Below are positions 22,055-34,323 of a stretch of DNA of 64,000 nucleotides, in pieces (positions within the stretch are counted from its first letter, which is position 1; every line of letters begins with the position of its first letter). Under the pieces are notes generated by a model that saw only the letters and a program-made list of their open reading frames with translations, ran no database searches and was not told where the DNA came from. The DNA comes from Costus lasius (lineage: Eukaryota; Streptophyta; Magnoliopsida; Zingiberales; Costaceae). The stretch covers positions 35,107,565-35,171,564 of the forward strand of contig CM050451.1 of NCBI GenBank assembly GCA_027563935.2. The letters are read 5' to 3'. Both the position numbers and the translations under genes were made by a program.

Positions 22055-23755
22055 TGAAAGAACCCCTTAAATAAGGGGGGTCCCCTTCATGGGGGAGCAT
22101 AACCCTTAGAGCATATGGCGCATAAAATTGTTCTCTTGCGGAATTAGGGTTATTAGATCGATACGCATGCAAAAGATCAACTTGATAACAATAAGAAAAC
22201 ATTCATACCATCGCCATGGAAAGATGTTTCCTTGGAAGCAAAGATCAAAGTAGATCTTCTCCTTGTCGTCACACACAAGATGATGTTGCTATCTCTCTTG
22301 GTGCTCCTTGTGCTAGCAAGGTTCCAAGAGGTCCTTGTCGAGTGAAGGGAAAAGAGATGTCTTTCTCCTTGGCCGAATCCTCCTCAACCTTCAAGCGTCG
22401 CCGCACACCAAGTCGAGAGGAAAAACTTTCGAGAGGAATAAGTGAATTGGCGAAAATAGAGAATACTCTATTTCGGATGAGCGCCCACTCGACATGGAGA
22501 TCATGGTTACTAAAAATAGTAACCTCTCCTCATCCCAACGTTCACGCTATGTGAGCTCGTCGCCCACTCCTCTCCCTATGAACCAAGCGCTCTTTTAGTG
22601 AGCTGGTTCAATTGGTTCGGTTTAAGAACCAACCAAGCCAAGCGACAAGGCCTAGATCAAATAAACCCTAAGGCTTTAGATCTAACCGTCGATCTCTTTA
22701 ATGCCCCTGATCTGACCGATCTGGCATCCATTCTCTCAATCGAAGCTTACCGATCTCAAGCCCTAATCAATCAAACATGATCAGACCAGATCTCACTTAC
22801 AATCAGAGATTAAATCCCTTAAAACTGAACCCAAACAATTCAGTCCACACGATCTGACTTAAGTAAGCCATATCATCAAATTGTGCGACCCTAAGGGTTT
22901 CCTTTAAATGTCGGTAACGATAATTCACATTATCACGATCAGTGAGGGGTATCTAGCAACACATCACTGTCTCCCGATATAAAGGAAAGAGTCTTCCAAG
23001 ACTACACCCAAACCATAGTACAAGTGTGAATCATTTCACAAAGCATACATATTTCCTTTGCCACTGGATGTTCTTATTGGACAAGTCTGTCAAACTTGTA
23101 ACTCCAATATGATGAGCATGATTAGATCAGATGAACACTGTCACCTGGGTATGGCCATACACTCTCTCAATCATCTCATCCAGGGGGCCCCTTTAGAACA
23201 TCACACTCCTTAAACAAGGAGACGGCAATCCTATGTCTATCACTAGTGCCCTAACCTGACTCAAGCTCACCATCCAAGATAGTCTATAATCATTATGTTT
23301 CAAATGATATTGAACTAACTCAAAATAATGACAATCATCATTTAGAAAACACAAGTGATCTCAAGTCAGAGGAAATGTGCCACTTGTCTTATACAAGGAA
23401 TATTCACGTTGTGACAAACAACTGAACATCCTAGTAGGGTCTGTCCAGTACATCCCATGTACCCATGAGTCTACATCTTATTCCATGCTCGAAGCATCCT
23501 ATAAGATCAGAACACATATTAGTCTTAACCATATCAAGGTTGTCTCATGTTCACCAAGATACATCGACTAAGGACATAACAGCATGTCAGCCCAGCTGAA
23601 CAGCTTTGAGACATTATTCAGAAGAACATATATTGCAGCAGACAATGTAACTAACTGAATAACAACCATGCCTTTATAAACATAATAGTTTATTACATGA
23701 TACTTGTTACATTCCCACAGGCCTCAAACATTAGCCTTAAGGGCATACCCCAACA
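22055..23755 (-). repeat. Copia-1 5' LTR
   Basis: The 1,701-bp LTR on the minus strand runs TGTTGGGG... to ...TTCTTTCA and should hold the promoter for gag-pol. It is near-identical to 14636-16336. Confidence 0.95.
22976..22983 (-). promoter_or_regulatory. TATA-like element in the Copia-1 5' LTR
   Basis: The minus strand reads TTTATATC within CCTTTATATCGGGAG. It is conserved in the LTRs of Copia-2, Copia-5, Copia-M and Copia-P and deleted in solo LTR S. It is a plausible core promoter with the RNA start some 30 bp downstream (near 22945), but no transcript evidence is available. Confidence 0.45.
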
Positions 23756-25408
23756 GGGGGCGCATGTAATTTCCAAGGGGTTTCAACATGAAATCGCATG
23801 TAATATATGTTCATATGATCAACCTTAAGGAATGTGGAGATCGAAAGAAGATCATACCAAAGCCATCTATTTGGATGGTGTCTTGGAAGCAAAGATCGAA
23901 AGGGATCTTCTCCAAAGACGAAGCACACAAGATGAGGAATGGCTTCTCCTTGTCGTCTTTGTGCTAGCTAAGCTTCAAGGGGTCCTTTGCGTGGAGGAAG
24001 TTTGAGATGCGAGAACAAGCTTCTCCTTGGACGAAAAACCTTCCCTTCTTCTCGTCAATCCTTCACTTACGAGAGTGCAAGCAAGCCACAAGAGAAGAGG
24101 GGAACGTATTTGCGTTTTGGCGTTAAGAGGAATCGGCATTGATGACTTTCCAAAAATGGAACATCATTAAGCCATGCGCTCATGCCAACCCAAAAACGCT
24201 TACTAGCATTGAACCAAGCGTTCACCTTTGTGAACCGGTTCAAGCCAAAATGTCCCAATCGAATTTGGTTCATAAACCAAATCAAAATAGCTCAAGCCAT
24301 TTGGTCTAGACCATAGTAAACCCTAAGGTTACAGATCTAACCGTTCATCTCTTTGATGCTCTTGATCTCACTGATCCAGCATCAATCCTCTCGATCGAAG
24401 CTTACCGATCTCAAGCCCTAATCAATCAAACATGATCAGACCAGATCTCACTTACAATCAGAGTTTAAACTCCTTTAAACTGAACCCAAACAATTCAGTC
24501 CACACGATCTGACTTAAGCAAGCCATATCATCGAATTGTGCGACCCTAAGGGTTTCCTTTAAATGTCGGTAACGATAACTTACGTTATCACGATCAGTGA
24601 GGGGTATCTAGCAACACATCACTGTCTCCCGATATAAAGGAAAGAGTCTTCCAAGACTACACCCAAACCACAGCACAAGTGTGAATCCACTTCACTAGGC
24701 ATACATGTTTCCTTTGCCACTGGATGTTCTTATTGGACAAGCGTGTCAAGCCTGTAGCTCCAATATGATGAGCATGATTAGATCAGATGAACATAGTAAC
24801 CTGGGTATGGCCATACACTTTCTCAATCATCTCATTTAAGGGGGCCCCTTTAGAACATCACACTCCAATCAAGGAGACGGCAATCCTATATCTATCACTA
24901 GTGTCCTAACCTGACTCATGATCATTATCCAAGATAGTCTATAACCATTATGTTTCAAATGACATTGAACTACCACAAAACAATGACAATCATCATTTAG
25001 AAACACAAGTGATCTCAAGTCAGAGGACATGTGCCACTTGTTGCATACAAGGATTATTCACATTGTGACAAGCAATTGAATATGCTAGTAGGGTCTGTCC
25101 AGTACATCCAATGCACCCATGAGTCTACATCTTATTCCATGCTCGAAGCATTCTATAAGATTAGAACACATATTAGTCTCAATCATATCAAGGCTGTCTC
25201 ATGTTCACCAAGATATCTCGACTAAGGACATTACAGCATGTCAGCCTAGCTGAACAGCATTGAGACATTATTCAGAAGCACACTTATTGCAGCAGACAAT
25301 GTAACATACTGAATAACAACCATTGCCTTTATAAACATAAGAGTTTATACATGATACTGATACAATCCCAAGGCCTCAAACATTAGCCTTTAAGGGCATA
25401 CCCCAACA
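23756..25408 (-). repeat. Copia-2 3' LTR, main part
   Basis: The sequence continues 14585-14635 after Copia-1. The first five bases (GGGGG) are the target duplication. It ends with the reverse complement of TGTTGG at 25408 and carries the U3 and TATA-like region. Confidence 0.9.
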
Positions 25409-25420
25409 ATCTCCCACTTG
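25409..25420 (-). other. Copia-2 polypurine tract
   Basis: The minus strand reads CAAGTGGGAGAT, next to the 3' LTR. Confidence 0.8.
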
Positions 25421-25788
25421 CACTTAATCTAATGGTTGAGAAATCTCAAACCCATATTATTACAGTGCTGCTCATGCTTCTGCTGCGCCAGAGGCTTGGT
25501 AAGCGGGTCAGCCAGATTGTCATCTGTATGAACCTTGCAAATTTTGATCTCGCCACGATCAATGATCTCCCGGATCAAGTGAAACCGTCTCTGTATGTGG
25601 TTGGACTTCTGTAACATCCCACATTCTTAACCCCAAACAAATGGCACAATTCACAAATGATACAGGATGTTTCATATAAGATCGATCATATGCTAGGTAA
25701 AACCGAGTTCAAAAAAAGACGATCTGAAAAATTTCCATAAATCCATACACACAAATTCACAAAACTCAAATCTCATAAATCTCATAAG

Positions 25789-25960
25789 GGTACCTGCCAC
25801 CACGCAATCCTTGCACTAGACATATGCAAGGCAACAGTTATATCAAAACCGATTCAAATTCATAAAATCCATAAAGGTACCTGCCACCAGGCAATACTTG
25901 CACTAGACATATGCAAGTTACAGGGTATATCAAAACCGATTGCACAGAATATACAACAAG
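25789..25960. repeat. Tandem duplication, 87-bp unit
   Basis: TACCTGCCAC recurs at 25791 and 25878, with similar sequence following (CACTAGACATATGCAAG, then ATATCAAAACCGATT). There are two diverged copies. Confidence 0.75.
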
Positions 25961-26611
25961 CCGAGATTCAAAACAAAATCACAAAATCGATTTTATAAAC
26001 TCATACCAAACACCGAAACCAGGCTGAAGCCCGCGGTGACACAAAAATCAAACTCATAAGACTGCCCTAACTGGCAACATACTTCACATAGTTCACATAG
26101 TCTCATGATTCACATAGTTCATATAGTTTATGTTAAGGCCACAACCGGCCCCAAGAATTAAGCATAAAAATTCTTAAAACATCAAACAGCATAATTATCC
26201 ACGCCAATGCACTCAAGACATGCGCCCCTGCTCTATGCCTGAAAATAGTGAGGGGTGAGCTACACAGCCCAGTGAGTGGATAGTCTAAATCGACCATCCA
26301 TAACATACATTCAAAAATATAGGCAGATTATTTTTCAAAATATTTAACAGAACATTATGTCAACATATAACAAAATAAAGAAACAGAAGTCATATAGACA
26401 GTTAAATGTACACACTAGCATATAACAAATTCAGGTTCTAGAGTTTTACTCTAACCCAATTAAACACATATATTCTAAACCAACTAAACACACCATACTT
26501 AATTAACCTAGTTGTCCAGCATATTCAGTAGTGACCAATATGGTCTAACCCGGCTTGGCCAAAGCACTGGGAGCTGCAAAATCTCGTGCAACACATAAAC
26601 ATGGATAGTGA

Positions 26612-26900
26612 GTAGAATCAAGAGGTGGCCCCCGTCAGGTCACGACGTGGCACTTTGCTCTATCACCCCATAACACATCAGAGTGATGACATCAAGAGGT
26701 GGCCCCTGTCTGATCAAGACATGGCACTTTGCGTCTTATATCACCCCGTCACATAAAAGAGTAATGACATCAAGAGGTGGCCCCTGTCTGATCAAGACAT
26801 GGCACTTTGCGTCTTATATTACCCCATCACATAAAAGAGTAATGACATCAAGAGGTGGCCCCTGTCTGACCAAGACATGGCACTTTGCGTCAAAACCCGT
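26612..26900. repeat. Tandem array, 78-bp unit, about four copies
   Basis: ATCAAGAGGTGGCCCC recurs at 26617, 26691, 26769 and 26847 (spacings 74, 78, 78). The last three copies are almost identical and the first is degenerate. As 78 is a multiple of three it makes a repeated ORF, which I do not regard as a gene. Confidence 0.88.
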
Positions 26901-27728
26901 TCTCCCAAAAGGTTCCTACTGGACAACAGACATATCTTATTTCATATTTCACAAAGGTGGACTCCTAAGTGTCAACTAGACTCTAGGATAGTCATCACAA
27001 AAATCATATCGGGCAGACTAAACATCAACCCCCATCACAATAATCATAATAGGCAGGCTGAACATCAACCTCCTCACATATCAAATATAGGGCTGAAATC
27101 TAACCCTTCACATATCACATAAGGACTATCCTATGAGTACACGGTTACACTTAGCCATAGTCCTAACCAACACATAACACATAATATTCAAAATTCTCAT
27201 AATCACATAATTTTCAAAAAATCTCATAACCACATAATGTTCACAATTTACATAACAACATAATATTCCAAAAATCACATAAACACCTAATATTTAAAAA
27301 TCACATAATTACATAATATTAACAATCATATAATGTAGTGTGGTCCTTAGGTTTCATGCTGATTAGTTCAGTCAAACCTTACTAGGTTATCATCCAAATT
27401 TCTCAAACAATTTCTCAATAATGCAGTTAACAAGCATCCATAAAAATTAACATAAAACTAAAACATGTAGTCATACAAACTATCCATAAAATTAACAAAA
27501 ATTAAAACATGTATTCATACCAACTATTTTACAAATCTCTACATATAAACCACGGTTAACATAACATACTATCTATTAAATTTTACACCTTGAATTAACA
27601 TGAATTTCATGCTCAAACCATTGGTCTAAAACTTCCGAATTTCCATAATTTAATACCTTAAATTTCATATTACCAACTTTCGGATTTCATAAAGAAAATC
27701 ATCTAAATTTCGGTTTTCATGCATATTA

Positions 27729-27900
27729 TCAAGAACATCAAGATTTCGGTTTTCATGTTAACTACAAACATCAAATTCGGTTTTCATAAACAATTGTCAA
27801 GAACATCAAGATTTCGGTTTTTAGGTTAACTACAAACATCAAATTCAGTTTTCATAAACAATTATCAAGAACATCAAGATTTCGGTTTTCATGAAGAACA
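27729..27900. repeat. Tandem array, 68-bp unit
   Basis: AAGAACATCAAGATTTCGGT recurs at 27731, 27799 and 27867, exactly 68 bp apart. The neighbourhood is rich in the motif CGGTTTTCAT. Confidence 0.85.
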
Positions 27901-30900
27901 AGAATATCTATTCGATTTCATGGAAAAATACCTTAGCTTTGGTTTTCATGAAGAACATATTAATTTCGGTTTCTATGTCCTAAATTCGGTTTTAACAAGA
28001 TGAAAATTCCAACAACTCAAATGTATCATGTCACAAACACCACTAAATTCATAAGTCAAACAAGACATTCCACTCACCTTGAACCGAGAACACAAGGTGA
28101 AAAACCCTTCCAAAAATTCGTCTAAGGCTTTGAAAGATGCTACCAAACACCAAGGAATAATTCGCCAAAGGGAAAGAGATGGAGAAATCACCAAAGTCGC
28201 CTCAAGAACTCTTCAAGAATCGCCTATAAGTCGCCAAGTTCTTCAAGCCGTCGCCAATCTCTTCAAGCCGTCGCCCAAGATTTCTCCAAGCCAAAAAAAA
28301 TCGCCAAAACTCTACCCTAACCGAAATATCAATTTGAATTTTCGGTTTTAACTCTTAACCCATTAACCCATTAATTCAAATAGGGTTTAATCCATTTAAT
28401 TAATAATTTGAATTTTAAAACCCAATTAGTTCAAACCCATTAATTCAACCATTAACTTAACGAAAATCCAATAAGGTCTAATTAACATCCAATAAGGGTT
28501 TAATTAACCAATAGGGTCTAATTAATTAACTTACAAGCTCTAATTAATTAACTTACAATTTACAACCCATAAATCCTAATTAATTTATCATGAACAACCA
28601 ATAATAATTTATCATAAATTAACAGCCAATAATCAAACAAATAATCCCTAATTAATTTACAATAAATTAACAACCAAAAATCTCTAGTTAAATAACTATT
28701 AACAACCAATACATAGAAAAATATCACAGTCAATAATTTTATTTAAATCTAAATAATGCTTACCAGGACTTAAGATCCTTGGATCTTACAGACTTCTGGT
28801 GCGACCGTGGTTCCATTGCTTGTGCTATTGCTCCAGTGTTATCACAGAAGATAACCAAAGGATCTGCACTTGAAGGAACGACACCAAGTTCCTGAATGAA
28901 CTTACGAATCCACACTGCCTCCTTGGATGCTTCCGAGGCTGCAACATACTCGGCTTCTGTTGTGGAATCAGCAACAATAGACTGTTTAAAACTTTTCCAC
29001 ACCACTGCTCCACCATTCAAGCTAAAAACATAGCCTGATTGCGATCGGAAATCATCCTGGTCCGACTGGAATGAAGCGTCAGTATATCCTTCAATACTGA
29101 GTTCTTCCTGACCACCATATATCAAGAACATATCTTTGGTCCTCCGCAGATATTTCAAAATGTTCTTGACTGCAATCCAGTGTGCCTGACCTGGATTACT
29201 TTGGAATCGACTGGTCACGCTTAACCCGTAAGCGACGTCAGGGCGAGTACACAACATCGCATACATAATGGACCCAATAGCCGAAGCATAAGGCGTATTG
29301 TCCATTTCATCTTTCTCAGTCTGTGTTTGTGGACACTGACTCTTCGAAAGATTCAGACAATGTCTGACTGGAAGATATCCTCTTTTAGAATTCTCTAAAT
29401 GGAATCTCTCCAGGACTTTATCGATGTAAGTACTCTGGCACAGCCCGAGAAGCCTCTTAGATCTATCCCTGTAGATCTTCACACCTAATACATAGGCTGC
29501 TTCTCCTAGATCCTTCATCTGGAAACATTTTCCTAACCATGCTTTTACAGCATGCAGTTCAGGAATATCGTTTCCAATGATTAAGATATCATCGACGTAG
29601 AGGACTACGAAAGTAATCACGCTCCCACTAAACCTCTTATATACACACGGGTCATCCTCATTCTTGATGAAACCAAATTCACTGATTGATTCATCAAAAC
29701 GAATATTCCAGCTTCTAGATGCTTGCTTAAGTCCATAAATGGACTTCTTTAATTTGCATATTTTATGACGATCTGATGGATTAGTGAAACCTTCAGGTTG
29801 TGTCATATACACATCCTCATCCAGTTTTCCATTAAGGAAAGCGGTCTTCACATCCATTTGCCAGATCTCATAATCGTAATATGCTGCTATCGCGAAAAGA
29901 ATCCGAATAGACTTGAACATGGCTACAGGAGAGAAAGTTTCATCATAATCTATCCTGTAGATTTGTTTGAAACCTTTCGCAACTAGCCTGCCTTTATAGG
30001 TAACCACGTTACCATCCATGTCAATCTTCTTCTTGAAGATCCATTTACTGCCTATAGGGATTACTCCCGGAGGCGGATCAACCAAATCCCAGACTTCGTT
30101 ATCTGACATGGAGTCCATCTCGGCTCGCATAGCTTCAAGCCACCTAGCTGACTCCGGTCCACTAACCGCATCCGCATAAGTGAGGGGTTCATCATTATCA
30201 ATGATGTAGACTCCGTCATAGCGCTCAGGCTGTCGACGGATCCTTCCCGATCTACGCGGTTCCCGTGATATCTGAGCCTCAGGTTGTTCAGTAACCTGTT
30301 CTACCGGCTCAGGCTCATCCAACTCTACTTGACTACTTTGTCCTTCCTCTGGATTCTCATCCAGCTTTATTTCTCTCCCACTGGCTTCTTGCAGAAGAAA
30401 CTCCTTCTCAAGAAAAATTGCCGTCCGAGCAACAAATACCTTGTTCTCCTTGGGATCGTAGAAATAATAACCCTTAGTTTCCTTAGGGTATCCGACAAAG
30501 ATACATTTCACAGATCTGCTCTCCAGTTTCCCAGAGGCGAGCTTTTTGACATAAGCCTCGCAACCCCAGATCTTAATAAATGTCAAGCTCGGCTATTTCC
30601 CATACCATAATTCATATGGAGTCTTTGAAACTGCCTTGGATGGCACTCGGTTTAGTACCTTTGCAGCTGTTTCCAGTGCAAATCCCCAAAAGGAGTAAGG
30701 TAGAGTAGCCTGACTCATCATAGAACGAACCATGTCTAGTAACGTTCTATTTCTCCTCTCGGACACACCATTCCATTGCGGTGTTCCTGGCGGAGTGAGC
30801 TGTGAGTTAATCCCACACTCTTTTAGATAGTCAGTAAACGCATGACTCAAGTATTCTCCACCTCGATCAGAACGAAGTGCCTTGATATTTCGGCCTAGCT

Positions 30901-32809
30901 GATTCTGTACTTCATTCTTGAACTCTTTGAACTTGTCAAAAGATTCACTCTTATGTCTCATCAGATAGACATACCCATATCTACTGAAATCATTAGTAAA
31001 GGTAATGAAGTACGAATAGCCACCTCTGGCATGTTTACTAAATGGCCCACACACATCACTGTGTATAAGGTCAAGTAAACCTGAAGCCCTTTGACCTTTA
31101 TAAGGAAAAGGGGACTTCGTCATTTTACCCATTAAACAAGCTTTGCATGTATCAATCTCCTCATAGGAGAAAGATCCCAGCAGTCCATGATCATGCAACC
31201 GCTTAATGCGCTTCTTGTTAATATGGCCTAAACGACTATGCCATAGCAAGGTGCTGTCATCAGCATACTTGGCTTTCTTATTATCAATGTTTTGTATAGA
31301 ATATTCCATGTCCAACATGAATAACCCATTGTTAATTGAACCAGTAGCATAAACAATATTATCAAGAGTAAGATAACACTTTGAAATCTTGCATTCAAAG
31401 GAAAACCCTTTCCTGACAAGAGCAGGAATAGAGATAATATTTTTGGTAATACTGGGTACAAAGTAACAATTGTTTAATTCTAATACAATGCCAGATGGTA
31501 ATGAGATGTAATAATCCCCTACAGCAACAGCAGCAACCCGTGCCCCGTTTCCAACTCGTAGGTCCACCTCATGTTGTCCCACCTGTCTTCTTCTCTTGAG
31601 TTCCTGTACATTTGAACAAATGTGAACTCCACATGCAGTGTCCAACACCCATGAAATAGAAGAAGAGGATATCATGACTTCAGTCACAAATATACCTGAG
31701 CCAGAAGCGATGCTTCCCTTCTTGTCTCCTTGGAGCACTTTACAGTCCTTTTTCCAGTGACCCAGCTGGCCACAGTGGAAACATCTGTTGTCCTTCGACC
31801 GCTTCACCTTTTGTTTCAGAGCCTTACTGTAGTTCTTGACAGGGGCCTTGCCCTTCTTCCCCTTCTTCTTGTTCCTGGAAGGAAACATCAAGACAGAGGT
31901 TGAAGGCTTTCCCTTCAGAGTCTCCTCCGTGGTCAAGAGCATATTCAGCAACTCTGCCGGAGTACAATCGATTTTGTTCATATTAAAGTTAATAATGAAC
32001 GCATCGAAAGAAGGCGGGAGAGACTGCAGAATAATGTCTACAGCAAGCTCCTGATTGATGGTATGCCCCAGTTTCTCCAGAGCCCCCTTGTGCCCAATCA
32101 TCTTGAGCACGTGAGCTCCCACTGGGCTCCCTTCAGCCAGTTTGCTCTGAAAGAAAAGCTTGGTCAAATTATAGCGTTCAGTCCTCGCCTGTGCAGCATA
32201 CAGCATCTTGAGGTTTGCTATAATTTCTATAGCAGACATATCCTCATGCTGACGCTGCAGCGGTGGCGTCATAGACGCTAGCATCAGGCAAGCGACATCA
32301 ATGCTATCATTGACATGCTTTTCATAGGCTTCACGAACCGCCCTTGCGGCGTTCGCAGCGGGTTGAGGCGGCACAGCCGTCTCGAGGACTTACAGTTTCC
32401 TCTCTGCCTTAAGAACAATCTTAAGGTGTCCGTACCAGTCCGAGAAGTTTGGCCCAGCAAACTTCTCCCTTTCCAGTAGGGATCGCACATTGAAGCTCAT
32501 GGTGTTCGTTGCTGCAGGAATCTACAACAATGCAAGAATAGCAAGGTCAGTATCAATGTTTAGAATCAATCCAGGACTTAAGAAAGATTCTTTTCTCACT
32601 ATTTTATCTGACTGAAAAATCCATTAAAACAGTCCGAAAGAGTAACACTCTTTTAGTGAGATGGGATCCAGATTTCATACTTGGTCTCCCCGTCCCGCTC
32701 AGGCGAGATAAGATGCACAGAGAGTACAAGCACTAATTTCTGGTAGGCAGTCCCTGCCAATCGCCAACCCGTGCGATTCCCCTTCATCTGGGCAATCCAG
32801 CCGACTGTG

Positions 32810-32822
32810 CCAACTGAGTTGG
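32810..32822 (-). other. Copia-2 leader palindrome 2
   Basis: The plus strand reads CCAACTGAGTTGG, as at 20550. Confidence 0.5.
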
Positions 32823-33017
32823 TACAACACAGTTTCTGATCCCACAGATGGCTGCCTCCATATAGCTACCATATGCCCCATATGTAGCCTACATGGTCAA
32901 GCTGACCCGACCTACTCCCTGGACCACCACGTGCTATGCTGAGCAACGAGAAGCGATAAATCCCTTCTCTGTAACACGCAGGTGAAATCACACACCGTCT
33001 GAAGATAGATGGACGTG

Positions 33018-33030
33018 CCCACTGAGTGGG
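33018..33030 (-). other. Copia-2 leader palindrome 1
   Basis: The plus strand reads CCCACTGAGTGGG, as at 20760. Confidence 0.5.
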
Positions 33031-34309
33031 TACAACACGGCTCCAACGATAGTCAGAAGAGTGAGGTTTCGCGTCAGAAGGCTATCGAGCTTGATATTTT
33101 AGCGTTGGATTTTAACGGTCCTTTTATCTTCTTAACTATCATGCAAACCCTATGGTGATAGCAGAAGATAAATAAATCATGCAAGTCTAATTATTTAAAC
33201 AATAAAAGAAAGCATGATGATCTTATGTGGTATACGCCCAATAACCCTAAGTAAGACCTTAAGTTATCTTAAGTCTTCACTTGCTTCTTGGGTCTTTTGC
33301 CTCTCATCTGGCCCAGACCAGGGCCCAAGCGCCCTTTGCAGCTCAGGTGCGCCCACCAGGTATATGCGCCTGTCCTAGGGTCAAACCCTAGACTTCCCAC
33401 CTGGTCAAGCCTCAAGCTGCTAGCGCCTCATCCATGTGTGCTTTGAGCTCTTGTCTGATTAAAAGTACATTTTAATCTATCTAGACAAGATTGACTCGCA
33501 GGTCAATTACATTGTATAAATTAATTTAAAAGTGATGCACAGATCACAATAATATTAATTTACAATTTTATTCCAGGCACGCAGGCCCCAGCACAGCACA
33601 CATTAAAAGGGCAACCCACATAAGATGAAATAAACAAGCACATGGCATCCACTCAACATGTGATCCATCAAACAAGAAAATAAAATTTTGAAAACCCATT
33701 GTCATCATTTTAATTTTCTTATGTGCCCTTACAACCTTACAATGGTCCATTGATAGGGATCCACTCATTCATCTAGTCAGATCCACTGCCCTTGCATGCA
33801 CCAAGTCCTAACTGACTTGAGTTGACCTAATGGTCAACCATGCATGCGCAAAGGGCTGAACAACCCTCATGAGTTTCGGCAAGCGGGTGTGACCCCGGGC
33901 CTAACTCATGTGTGTTCAATAGCCGTCTCAACCAGACCTCGCTACACGCCCTTGATGCAGTCGACCTATAGCCACCTAGTGCTTGCGCACAGGTGCTATC
34001 TGGTCAACCCATCTAGGCTGTCAGATGGTCTGATCAGACTATTTGGATCCTTCCTAGAAGGTGACTTCAACCCCATCAACCCATCTAAGGGTTTAAAGTA
34101 GGGCCTTAGATCTAGATGAGGCGCGCATGATCTTTTGTTTTGTCAAAAACAACATGTAAGAAGCGCCAACAAACATGCGCCATCCATAACTAAACATACA
34201 TTTAAGTTCTTAAACTAGCATGTAGTTATTCGGCATGTTATTAGATCTAAGCTTAGCAAACGCAAACAAGGATCACATGGAGGCAATCAAATGAACATAC
34301 ATAGAACCT

Positions 34310-34321
34310 GCTTTGATACCA
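34310..34321 (-). other. Copia-2 primer-binding site (one-base variant)
   Basis: The minus strand reads TGGTATCAAAGC, one change from the TGGTATCAGAGC of Copia-1 and Copia-M, two bases from the LTR end at 34324. Confidence 0.82.
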
Positions 34322-34323
34322 AT

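Larger units (their letters stand above)
14636..23755 (-). mobile_element. Copia-1, complete and apparently young Ty1/copia element
   Basis: This 9,120-bp element has every expected part: 3' LTR (14636-16336), polypurine tract (16337-16348), uninterrupted gag-pol (16357-20238), leader (20239-22040), PBS (22041-22052) and 5' LTR (22055-23755). Both LTRs are 1,701 bp and I found one difference by eye (15132 A against 22552 G on the plus strand). GGGGG flanks it at 14631-14635 and 23756-23760. Order and build match Angela/BARE-type elements; the lineage name is by resemblance only. Confidence 0.95.
25610..28790 (-). mobile_element. 3.18-kb LTR-like insertion (probable solo LTR of a large gypsy element)
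   Basis: An AT-rich block sits inside Copia-2 pol. The plus strand starts TGTAACATCC and ends GGATCTTACA, so the ends are TG...CA with a 9-of-10 terminal inverted repeat. GACTTC flanks it (25604-25609 and 28791-28796), a 6-bp duplication, or 7 bp (GACTTCT) if the element starts one base later. Read on the minus strand it ends ...GTGGGATGTTACA, like many plant gypsy LTR ends, which is why I assign minus. It contains tandem arrays of 87, 78 and 68 bp and no PBS, PPT or retroelement domain. A non-autonomous DNA element is the main alternative. The ORFs at 26683-26979 and 28079-28351 are not recognised; the first is simply the 78-bp array translated. Confidence 0.6.
25429..32500 (-). pseudogene. 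Copia-2 gag-pol, two stops and one large insertion
   Basis: Same polyprotein as Copia-1 (Gag, CCHC, LDTAC protease, integrase, YVDD RT, RNase H). The start ATG is at 32500-32498. Breaks: TAA at 32390-32392 replacing the Tyr codon of the Gag motif KLYVLE; TAG at 30593-30595 replacing CAG in integrase, after ELWYGK; and a 3.18-kb insertion (25610-28790) splitting RNase H after EPRSHQKS. Between breaks the frame is open (593, 608 and 62 residues) and motifs are preserved, so damage is recent. The last 62 codons lie at 25429-25617. Confidence 0.92.
32501..34309 (-). other. Copia-2 untranslated leader
   Basis: This leader of about 1.8 kb is homologous to the Copia-1 leader, with no conserved ORF. 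It contains the two palindromes at 32810-32822 and 33018-33030. Confidence 0.85.

Noticed and set aside
26612..26900. CRISPR-like repeat series
   Set aside because: The units are contiguous 78-bp tandem repeats without unique spacers, in plant retroelement DNA.
26683..26979. 98-codon ORF with a repeated 26-residue unit
   Set aside because: It is the translation of a 78-bp tandem array; no start context, domain or other sign of a gene.
28079..28351. 90-codon lysine- and serine-rich ORF
   Set aside because: It lies in the AT-rich LTR-like insertion and has no recognisable domain or conserved copy in the window.
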